Origin: Anaeromassilibacillus sp. An172
Lineage (GTDB): Bacteria > Bacillota > Clostridia > Oscillospirales > Acutalibacteraceae
Reading direction: 5' to 3'
Assembly: GCF_002160515.1 (NCBI RefSeq)
Contig: NZ_NFKS01000028.1
Coordinates: 1-42,155 of the forward strand
DNA length: 42,155 nucleotides
Shown: in pieces, positions 12,871 through 18,790 of the stretch
How the letters are laid out: each line of letters opens with the position of its first letter
Position numbering within the stretch: position 1 is the stretch's first letter
Notes under the pieces: model-generated
Databases searched by the model: none
What the model was told of the DNA's origin: nothing
The model's input: the letters and a program-made list of their open reading frames with translations, nothing else
Program-made: the position numbers and the translations under genes

Positions 12871-12908
12871 AAAAAAGCGGTATTGTGCGGAGAGAAAGCT
12901 CCCCGCAC
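12871..12908 (-). terminator. Hairpin before the polymerase gene
   Basis: GTGCGGGGAG-CTTT-CTCTCCGCAC (10-bp stem with one G-U) lies right after the upstream gene, and a run of six T follows 8 bases later (12876-12871). It may be a weak or regulated terminator inside the replication operon. Confidence 0.5.
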
Positions 12909-12920
12909 ATTTTTATAGGT

Positions 12921-13661
12921 TTATGTTCCAATAACCTCGCCGGTTTCCGGGTCAACTGTGATTGATAGGTTGTCCTCTGCTTCATAGCTTACATTGTTTT
13001 TAAATTCCTTTACCTGCTCGCTCATGGCTGATATAAATGTATATTCCTCAGGGGTAAGCTTGCGCTCAAGAGAGAATTGTGCCTGTGAATAGGAAATTCC
13101 GCTGTTGTTTACGGCTTTTTTCAGGGAAAAACGTGTTACAATCATGTTTGACTTGTTGCCCTTTGAAAGCTGTCGCATAAGATAGCGGCTAAAATCATTA
13201 AGAGAGCTTGTGGGAAGCGATAAAATCATAGGAAATATTTCTCCCTCACGGAGAATATAAAGTCTGCGTCTGTTTTTACATGCTTTTGAGCCGTTTTCTC
13301 CCGAGCCGAACTGATTGTAGGGACATTCCGAGCATTTGCCTCCCGGAACACCGTTACCGAACATACCGTCGGTACTGCTGCAATCGGGAGGATTGCTGCC
13401 GCCTGTGTATTTGTCCTTATAATAGGAGTACAAGGGGTGATGATAGAGAATAACGGCGGAAAACTCCTTAACATTTTCTGGTTCGTCGGGGTTGTCGCCT
13501 GGAATTTCAAACATTGTTGTTCCTCCGGAGGGGATTTTTATTCTTTCAAAGGAAACATTAAGACCTTCCATTTCCTGAGAAACCATGTTGTTGAGATTAA
13601 AGTCCTTTACTGCAAGAAATCCGCTGTTGTTTGTTTTGCTTATTTCATTCGTGTTATTCAT
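12921..13661 (-). CDS. Phage replication-module protein with Cys cluster, candidate ssDNA-binding protein
   Basis: 246 residues starting MNNTNEISKTNNSGFLAVKD; ATG 13661 follows AAGGAAAAAAG. The middle has a Cys-rich loop, PDCSSTDGMFGNGVPGGKCS...ECPYNQFGSG...KACKNRR (about residues 92-132), that would hold a zinc ion, then a beta-rich part (RRRLYILREGEIFPMILSLP) and an acidic tail ending DPETGEVIGT. I recognise the general type, conserved in Firmicutes phages between the SNF2 helicase and DNA polymerase, but it has no firm name. Position, zinc loop and acidic C-terminus suggest a single-stranded DNA binding or recombination accessory role, which is inference. The frame is intact. Confidence 0.6.
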   Translation of the reverse strand: MNNTNEISKTNNSGFLAVKDFNLNNMVSQEMEGLNVSFERIKIPSGGTTMFEIPGDNPDEPENVKEFSAVILYHHPLYSYYKDKYTGGSNPPDCSSTDGMFGNGVPGGKCSECPYNQFGSGENGSKACKNRRRLYILREGEIFPMILSLPTSSLNDFSRYLMRQLSKGNKSNMIVTRFSLKKAVNNSGISYSQAQFSLERKLTPEEYTFISAMSEQVKEFKNNVSYEAEDNLSITVDPETGEVIGT

Positions 13662-13678
13662 AGTCTTTTTTCCTTTCT

Positions 13679-14092
13679 TTACTTTGATGTTTTTCTTACG
13701 GTAACTGTAGTTTTTTCAAATACTCTCACCAAGCCTATAAGCCAGTTGGGGAGAGTGTCGTTGTTTTCCGCCATCTGTTCCTTTACAAAGGCAGAAAGTG
13801 AGTTTGAATTTACGGTTTCATAAATTAAATCGCCATATCCTTTATTTTTGAGCTCTTCAAACAGATAGCTCTTTTGTTCGACAAGGGGTGAAACCCTCAT
13901 TTTTGTGGTAAGACAGAACATAGTTCCGCTGTGGGTGAAGTTTTGTGTTTCAGATTCAGCCATAGCTATGGCAAGTCTGTAGTCCGTTTCATCTATTTGT
14001 GAGTTGATATTTTTAAGCTTGTCCTCAAGCTGTTTCTTTTCATCACGAAGTGATTTGAGATTGTCTGCAAGTGTAAGCATTTTATTTTCCAT
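13679..14092 (-). CDS. Coiled-coil phage protein, unknown function
   Basis: 137 residues starting MENKMLTLADNLKSLRDEKK; ATG 14092 lies 8 bases after AAAGGAAA. Residues 6-45 form a coiled coil (LRDEKKQLEDKLKNINSQID). The rest (NFTHSGTMFCLTTKMRVSPL, LFEELKNKGYGDLIYETVNS, LPNWLIGLVRVFEKTTVTVR) resembles small phage proteins found just after SNF2-type helicases; no enzyme motif is seen. It lies 24 bp after the helicase gene and 17 bp before the Cys-cluster gene, clearly in the same operon. Function unknown. Confidence 0.65.
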   Translation of the reverse strand: MENKMLTLADNLKSLRDEKKQLEDKLKNINSQIDETDYRLAIAMAESETQNFTHSGTMFCLTTKMRVSPLVEQKSYLFEELKNKGYGDLIYETVNSNSLSAFVKEQMAENNDTLPNWLIGLVRVFEKTTVTVRKTSK

Positions 14093-14116
14093 ATGTAATG
14101 TTTCCTTTACTGAAAG

Positions 14117-15553
14117 TTATTGAAATGGGTTGATTCCCTTTCGGTAGTCGTCAACCAATGTTTTGGCAAGGTCAACCTTGTGGCGCAGGGAATAGAGGAT
14201 TTTCTTATCCACTGTGTTTTTGGCAATAAGGTAAATATAGTGACAGTTCTCCTTTTGAGATACCCTGTGGATTCTCGCCTTTGCCTGCTCAAAATTGCTC
14301 ATGCTGTAGTCAAGAGAGTAGAAAACCATTGTTGATGCGGCAGTGAGTGTGATTCCAAGACCTGCTGCGGCAATCTGACCTAAAAATACAGAACAGTCCT
14401 TATCTTCCTGAAAACGCCTGATTTCCTCACAGCGGTTTTTTGTACCGCCACGAACAGCGGAATATTTTATGTTTTTTCTTTGAAGCAGTTTTTCTATGTC
14501 ATTAAGCTCGGTGACAAACCTTGCCATAACAATTATTTTTTTGTCCTCGCTTTTTGCTCTTTCGATAATATCTGAAAGGGCGTCGAGCTTTGCCTTACTC
14601 ACCATAAATATTTTGCCTTCGTCATCGGTGAGATGTCCTCCGGTAACCTGAGAGAGCCTTAAAAGCTTAGTGAGAATATTCACAGCGGAAACTTCAGACT
14701 GAGAAATCTGGGTATAGCTGTCCTTTTCGATATTTTTGTATAATTTCATTGCAATAGGCTCAAGCTCCACATAGCGAACCTCCTCGGTTATTTTCGGAAG
14801 GTCGAGACATTCATCCTTTGTAACTCTGAATGCTTCCGAGTGCATTTTCATAAGAAAATCATTTGTCATAGAATTTTTAAATCTCGGTATATGATTGCCG
14901 TAACCCACCATGTCAAAATATTTGTTCCTGAAAGCGTAGAAGCTGTCGCCGAATATGTTAGGGTCTAAAAATTTGTATTGGGAAAAGACATCAAGCTCAC
15001 GGTTTGTTATAACAGTGCCGGTAAGCAGAAGCTTATAACCGGCTTTGTTACCGAGATGATGCATGGCTTTTGACTGGGAAGTTCTCGCTTCCTTGAGCTT
15101 GTGGCCCTCATCGGCAATAATAAGGTCTGGATTAAAGCTTAAAAGCTCTTTTTCAATTCGCCATGCGCTTTCATAATTTACGATAACCACCTGAAGTGCA
15201 TTGCTGTCTATATCATTCAAAGCTTTTATCTTATCCTCTTTAGTTCCTTTAAGAACAGTTACGGTGTAGGGGAAGTCTGCAAACCTTTGAAACTCCTGTT
15301 CCCAAACACACACTATTGATAATGGCGATACAACCAGAACTTTCTTTATCTTTCCGGACAAATACAATGCTCCCGCAATTCCTATGCTTGTGAGAGTTTT
15401 TCCGGTTCCCATCTCCATAAGCAGTGCAACTCCTCTGCTTCGGGAGCTTCCGGGAAGCAATCCGAATTTTTCACAGGCAAACTTGAAAGCGTTGAATTGA
15501 TGTTCATAGGGTTTTACCTTTATGGGCATAATCAAAGAAAAGTTTTCATCCAT
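14117..15553 (-). CDS. SNF2-family phage helicase (DEAD-like, superfamily 2)
   Basis: 478 residues starting MDENFSLIMPIKVKPYEHQF. Motifs in order are the Q-like PYEHQFNAF, motif I MEMGTGKT (residues 46-53), motif Ia VVSPLSIVCVWEQEF, motif II DEGH (148-151), motif III LLTGT, and helicase C-terminal motifs IIVMARFVTELNDIEKLL, AAGLGITLTAASTMVFYSLD and the arginine finger QAKARIHRVSQ. Length is normal for the compact phage version. It translocates on DNA using ATP and is the usual partner of VRR-NUC in Firmicutes phage replication modules. The start ATG at 15553 directly follows the small gene upstream (stop at 15554). No lesion is visible, in contrast to polymerase and primase. Confidence 0.92.
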   Translation of the reverse strand: MDENFSLIMPIKVKPYEHQFNAFKFACEKFGLLPGSSRSRGVALLMEMGTGKTLTSIGIAGALYLSGKIKKVLVVSPLSIVCVWEQEFQRFADFPYTVTVLKGTKEDKIKALNDIDSNALQVVIVNYESAWRIEKELLSFNPDLIIADEGHKLKEARTSQSKAMHHLGNKAGYKLLLTGTVITNRELDVFSQYKFLDPNIFGDSFYAFRNKYFDMVGYGNHIPRFKNSMTNDFLMKMHSEAFRVTKDECLDLPKITEEVRYVELEPIAMKLYKNIEKDSYTQISQSEVSAVNILTKLLRLSQVTGGHLTDDEGKIFMVSKAKLDALSDIIERAKSEDKKIIVMARFVTELNDIEKLLQRKNIKYSAVRGGTKNRCEEIRRFQEDKDCSVFLGQIAAAGLGITLTAASTMVFYSLDYSMSNFEQAKARIHRVSQKENCHYIYLIAKNTVDKKILYSLRHKVDLAKTLVDDYRKGINPFQ

Positions 15554-15742
15554 TTAATCACCACCGTTGTTTTCTGATATGGCAATTTTGTTGACTGTGT
15601 TCCCGGGAACGATAATTGTTACCCCTTGCAATCTGCCTAATATAAGAGTTAAAAGCTTTTCTCTTATAAGGACATTTTTGCATCGCAGAACATTATTGCC
15701 TTTTTGTGATTTTGAAAGGCTTATATTTAAGCTGTGTTTCAT
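15554..15742 (-). CDS. Conserved small phage protein preceding the helicase
   Basis: 62 residues starting MKHSLNISLSKSQKGNNVLR, at ATG 15742 behind AGAAAGGA. The pattern basic N-terminus - VLIREKLLTLILG - VTIIVPGNTVNKIAISE is familiar from small proteins encoded just before SNF2-like genes in Clostridia prophages. It is mostly beta with one helix; no enzyme motif. The stop codon is adjacent to the helicase start, so translation is probably coupled. A hairpin (GTGAAGG...CCCTTCA) lies in the leader. Function unknown. Confidence 0.65.
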   Translation of the reverse strand: MKHSLNISLSKSQKGNNVLRCKNVLIREKLLTLILGRLQGVTIIVPGNTVNKIAISENNGGD

Positions 15743-15815
15743 ATATTCAATCCTTTCTGAAGGGGATTTTTAAGTCCTTCACTATATAGCCACTGGAAAA
15801 GGCTTTTTTAAGGAT

Positions 15816-16202
15816 TCAGAAAATTTTTTTTAATTTTTTTAAAGCAGTGCTCAATCTCTGAGAAACAGCGGAAACAGTGACGCCCTCATTTTTTGCATAG
15901 TCGGTAAGGCTGATATTTTTAAAGAACACGGATTTGATAAGTTCCTGTTGCTTTGGTTTCAGTTTTGAGATAGCAATATGCAGTTTTTTCTCCTGATCCT
16001 CTTCAAAAAGCTTGTAAAGCTCCTTATCCTCACAGGCAAAATCCTTTCCCTCGTATAAGTAGCTGTCCAGAGAGGTATGTCTGCGAGTTTCCTTGTGGTT
16101 TACGTTGTATTCAAGTCTGTCCAGGTCTAAAATAATTTCTCCCCAGTATTCTTCAATATCAATGGTTACAACTTCATCTATAAATTTGTATTCTATCTTC
16201 AT
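15816..16202 (-). CDS. Sigma-70 region-4-like phage regulator
   Basis: 128 residues starting MKIEYKFIDEVVTIDIEEYW, at ATG 16202. The C-terminal half is a sigma-70 region 4 HTH: AISKLKPKQQELIKSVFFKN (helices 1-2) and ISLTDYAKNEGVTVSAVSQR followed by the basic LSTALKKLKKIF (recognition helix and tail). No sigma region 2 is present, so it is a sigma-like transcription factor rather than a full sigma. Such genes are common at the head of early operons in Clostridia phages and conjugative elements. Its ribosome site is inside a small hairpin (GGCTCC-TGAAA-GGAGC), which could limit translation. A strong terminator lies just upstream. Confidence 0.75.
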   Translation of the reverse strand: MKIEYKFIDEVVTIDIEEYWGEIILDLDRLEYNVNHKETRRHTSLDSYLYEGKDFACEDKELYKLFEEDQEKKLHIAISKLKPKQQELIKSVFFKNISLTDYAKNEGVTVSAVSQRLSTALKKLKKIF

Positions 16203-16204
16203 GC

Positions 16205-16224
16205 TTAGCTCCTTTCAGGAGCCA
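16205..16224 (-). promoter_or_regulatory. Hairpin sequestering the ribosome binding site of the sigma-like gene
   Basis: On the minus strand, TGGCTCC-TGAAA-GGAGCTA pairs over 7 positions (one G-U), 6 bases before the ATG. The GGAG Shine-Dalgarno is in the 3' arm. Confidence 0.5.
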
Positions 16225-16267
16225 AGATGAACCGCCAAAAATAAAAACAGAGTCGTTTGCGAAACAC

Positions 16268-16313
16268 AAAAAGCCGGATGACTACAAAACTTGCGTTTCG
16301 TAAATCATCCGGC
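16268..16313 (-). terminator. Long double-stem terminator / attenuator in the early operon leader
   Basis: On the minus strand, GCCGGATGA (16313-16305) pairs with TCATCCGGC (16281-16273). Inside it TACGAAAC pairs with GTTTTGTA around a GCAA loop, and the stem is followed by TTTTTG. It lies between the zinc-ribbon remnant and the sigma-like gene, so all later early genes are beyond it unless it is read through. Confidence 0.8.
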
Positions 16314-16393
16314 CATTTGGTAGCTCACACTCGGCTCCGTTGCTCGGTATGTTTTATTTTTTTATGTTCTTATGTTCTTATGTGATTTAATTG

Positions 16394-16575
16394 TTATGAG
16401 ACTTTTGAACGTATTTCGTTCTTTCGTTCCGGCAACGCCGACTGGGCATTGCATGGGACAACCACAAGGTTGTGACAGTGAGTCATTTCAGTTCAATTTT
16501 CAATTCTTCCTTTGGCAAAGAAGAAATGTCAAAGGCACGCTTGTTACAGAGCGGACACTTCATTTTTTGTTTCAT
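16394..16575 (-). pseudogene. Small Com-like zinc-ribbon phage protein, frameshifted
   Basis: The ATG at 16575 (AGAGG upstream) gives MKQKMKCPLCNKRAFDISSL, then KEELKIELK and a TGA stop at 16483. In the next frame, with no gap, the sequence reads THCHNLVVVPCNAQSALPER and ends NEIRSKVS at 16394. A single missing base after TG at about 16484 would restore LK-C-THC and supply the second zinc knuckle expected after CPLC. Similar two-knuckle proteins open the early operon of many Clostridia prophages. As it stands only 30 residues are made, with half a zinc site. Confidence 0.65.
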
Positions 16576-16672
16576 GCAAAAAACCTCTTTCCTTTATATA
16601 TTATAAAATCAACAGGAGAAAAGCTCTAAAAATCAAAGCAATTCCTAATTGATATTATTGTCGTGAATGTCG

Positions 16673-16686
16673 CGAACAAATGTTTA
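16673..16686. promoter_or_regulatory. Probable LexA (SOS) box at the early promoter
   Basis: CGAACAAATGTTTA matches the Gram-positive LexA consensus CGAACRNRYGTTYC at all but the last position. It lies directly downstream of the -10 box of the leftward promoter, over the expected transcription start, an ideal repression site. Confidence 0.65.
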
Positions 16687-16693
16687 TAATATA

Positions 16694-16722
16694 ATTATAG
16701 AATGTTTTTTCGCATTTGTAAA
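16694..16722 (-). promoter_or_regulatory. Early leftward prophage promoter
   Basis: TTTACA (16722-16717), 17-bp spacer, TATAAT (16699-16694) on the minus strand. It drives the zinc-ribbon remnant and potentially the whole replication operon, and is overlapped downstream by the SOS box. Confidence 0.75.
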
Positions 16723-16840
16723 TACTTTTTTGAAAAAAATCGAAAAAATGTTCAGCGATATATCTGATTATTTAGAACAATTTTATGACTATCTGTAAAA
16801 GTAAATATTAAATCCTTATTTTCTGTCACAGTTATATTTT

Positions 16841-18109
16841 TTATTGCAGTTCTCCATAGCCAATCGTCATAATAAAGTGAGTCTGTATTTTTAACGTAAT
16901 CGAAAATTTGTTTATACACTCTCTTTTGGCCATTTCCGGCCTTATTTCTGACAATAGAGCGCCGCAGGTTTCAATAACACTTACACGCTGACTGAACTCT
17001 TTTTTCAAAACAGCGGCGCAGGACTTTTCAAGATAATCGTTTTTTATGTTGGGGCAGTGCTTTTGTCTGTCATATAGATTTCGGCAACGCCAAAAGTTTT
17101 TACTTCTCATATACGAGCTTCCGCACAGACCGCAAATCACTTTGTTATTAAGGGTGATTTTGCTTTTACAGCCAGGCAAAAGATTTTTTCTCATCTCAAT
17201 CTCTTCCTGTAAAAGGTCGAATATTTCAGGAGGAATTATAGCTTCGTGTCCATTACTTACATAGTGTTGTGGAACTGCTCCGTTATTCTTTTTTGCACGT
17301 TTATCCAGAAAATGTGCTTTATAAGTCTTCTGTAACAGTGCGTCGCCCTTGTATTTTTCATTTGTAAGAATACGCTTTACAGTGGATATATCCCAACTGT
17401 CATTTCCGCAGGGGGTTAATATATTGCATTTGTTTAAATAATCGCATATTCCGCCAAAGTTGGCACCTAAAAAATAAAGCCTGTAAATAAGTCTCACGAT
17501 TTTGGCTTCCTCAGGATTTACAACAGGAGTTCCGTCTTTTCCTCTGTCGTATCCCAGAAAGTGGGAGTAGGCCACGGAGTATTTTCCGTCTGAAAACCTT
17601 TTTCTGTGTCCCCAAGTGATATTGCGCGACATAGAGCGGCTCTCCTCCTGTGCAAGACTGCTTAAAAGAGTAATCATAAATTCACCGTCAGAATCAAGGG
17701 TGTTTATGTTTTCCTTTTCAAAATATACCGCAACTCCGGCAGCTGTAAGCTTTCTAAGAACTAAAAGTGTGTCAACAGTATTCCTTGCAAATCTGGAAAG
17801 GGATTTAGTGATTACCAAATCTATCTTTCCGGCAAGGGCATCGTCAACCATTCTGTTAAAACCGTCGCGCTTTTTGCAGGATAATCCAGATATACCGTAA
17901 TCATAGTAAATTTCTATAAAATCCCAATTTTCTTTTTTGCTGATTAGTGCTTTATAGTATTTTACCTGTGTGTCAAGGCTTGTCCTCTGTTCGGCCGAAC
18001 TGCTGGATACCCTGGCATAGGCCGCAGCTTTTTTGTTTTTTAACAATTTTTTTTCAATCTCATTTGATAATGGTTCTTTGATTATTTTAGTGATTTTCTT
18101 GTTTTCCAT
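16841..18109 (-). CDS. Large serine recombinase (prophage integrase), C-terminally frameshifted
   Basis: 422 residues. The resolvase domain has YARVSS with catalytic Ser35, then LVITKSLSRFARN (about 98-110) and EKENINTLDSDGEFM. A recombinase domain follows with GYDRGKDGTPVVNPEEAKIV, then a zinc ribbon (ICGLCGSSYMRSKNFWRC...C, about 331-360). The last 25 residues, KRECINKFSITLKIQ..., do not look native. In another frame from the CTCTCT run at 16919-16924, the sequence reads RVYKQIFDYVKNTDSLYYDD, then LWRTAIKNITVTENKDLIF, ending at 16752: the usual C-terminal end of this family. An extra dinucleotide in the run would explain this. The first gene of the operon overlaps its start by 28 bp. Integration or excision may be impaired. 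Confidence 0.88.
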   Translation of the reverse strand: MENKKITKIIKEPLSNEIEKKLLKNKKAAAYARVSSSSAEQRTSLDTQVKYYKALISKKENWDFIEIYYDYGISGLSCKKRDGFNRMVDDALAGKIDLVITKSLSRFARNTVDTLLVLRKLTAAGVAVYFEKENINTLDSDGEFMITLLSSLAQEESRSMSRNITWGHRKRFSDGKYSVAYSHFLGYDRGKDGTPVVNPEEAKIVRLIYRLYFLGANFGGICDYLNKCNILTPCGNDSWDISTVKRILTNEKYKGDALLQKTYKAHFLDKRAKKNNGAVPQHYVSNGHEAIIPPEIFDLLQEEIEMRKNLLPGCKSKITLNNKVICGLCGSSYMRSKNFWRCRNLYDRQKHCPNIKNDYLEKSCAAVLKKEFSQRVSVIETCGALLSEIRPEMAKRECINKFSITLKIQTHFIMTIGYGELQ

Positions 18110-18276
18110 GATAAACCTCTTTCCAACTCACTGACAGGAGAAGTGTAGATATCCAAAAGCCTGTCACGAAGCTTTTCGTATTCATCGAAAGTAATAATTT
18201 TGTCTTCTGCCATGTGGTAAAATACACATTCTGCAAATCGAAAATCTGTTTCGTTAGCGTAATATTTATCATCCAT
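18082..18276 (-). CDS. Small SHOCT-like protein preceding the recombinase
   Basis: 64 residues starting MDDKYYANETDFRFAECVFY; ATG 18276 follows AAAAGGAGG. The central HMAEDKIITFDEYEKLRDRL resembles the short SHOCT-type helix pair seen in small proteins encoded immediately before serine recombinases of Clostridia elements. It overlaps the recombinase start by 28 bp, so the two are translated together. A recombination directionality factor or accessory role is plausible but not shown; no HTH is visible. Confidence 0.6.
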   Translation of the reverse strand: MDDKYYANETDFRFAECVFYHMAEDKIITFDEYEKLRDRLLDIYTSPVSELERGLSWKTRKSLK

Positions 18277-18605
18277 ATTAGAGCCTCCTTTTCACATTGT
18301 ATCTATTGCTCTAAAAAGGAGAAAAGTCAAGAAAATATGGAATTTTCAGAACGTTTTTTTATCAAATTTTTGTATATTAAGGAAAGTCATGGCAGTAAAA
18401 AGAAAAAAAGATTTAAATATATATTTATTTTTATATTTTTACATATTTTTAACATAGAATTTGAATTGATTTTACATAATGTGAAAATAAATTACAACAA
18501 TAAAATACAATCATCGCATACAATCTTCTTTTTTGATGATTTTCGCTAAATTTTATTTGGTTTATAGCATGATATAAAACATATATATAAAAATTTTTTC
18601 TTCCA
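18277..18605. other. AT-rich gene-free segment, probable prophage/chromosome junction
   Basis: About 330 bases of very AT-rich sequence without a credible gene; the plus-strand open frame here is low-complexity and starts inside the recombinase operon. It separates the divergent prophage and polysaccharide operons and is the likely place of the attachment site. No core repeat can be tested without the other prophage end. Confidence 0.45.
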
Positions 18606-18634
18606 TTGACAACAATACTTATAAGTAATAAAAT
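18606..18634 (+). promoter_or_regulatory. Promoter of the polysaccharide operon
   Basis: TTGACA (18606-18611), 17-bp spacer, TAAAAT (18629-18634), about 155 bp before the first gene. A second, weaker candidate is TTGGAA (18738-18743), 17 bp, TAATAA (18761-18766). Confidence 0.7.
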
Positions 18635-18697
18635 AACATAGAAAGATAAATGTAGTATTGTGTCTTAACCGGAAATAATACTGTATTTTCCTATGTT
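18635..18697 (+). other. Structured leader of the polysaccharide operon
   Basis: AACATAG (18635-18641) can pair with CTATGTT (18691-18697), and inside it AGTATT (18654-18659) with AATACT (18677-18682). No T tract follows, so it is not a simple terminator. I do not recognise a known riboswitch. Confidence 0.4.
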
Positions 18698-18790
18698 TAT
18701 GGCTATACAAGATAATAAACGATTTTTTACAATTGATTTGGAACTATCTAAAAATTGTTGTAATAAATTAAGGGATAGGAGCAAAGGGTT

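Larger units (their letters stand above)
1..18290 (-). mobile_element. Decayed siphophage-type prophage, integrase end (left end outside window)
   Basis: A continuous minus-strand phage gene order runs from a large serine recombinase through replication, late regulator, HNH, small terminase and large terminase to portal. This is the usual order in Firmicutes temperate siphophages. Head, tail and lysis genes would lie beyond the left edge. Several core genes are broken (small and large terminase, DNA polymerase, primase, recombinase C-terminus), whereas five cargo segments are open. The right boundary is placed by inference between the recombinase operon start (18276) and the polysaccharide operon promoter (18606). 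No attachment-site repeat could be identified because the other end is not in the window. Confidence 0.85.

Noticed and set aside
16268-16313. Attachment site or riboswitch
   Set aside because: The structure is fully explained as a nested stem with a T tract, that is, a terminator.
18214-18549. 111-residue lysine/phenylalanine-rich plus-strand frame
   Set aside because: Low-complexity AT-rich sequence starting inside the recombinase operon, with no ribosome site; probably chance.
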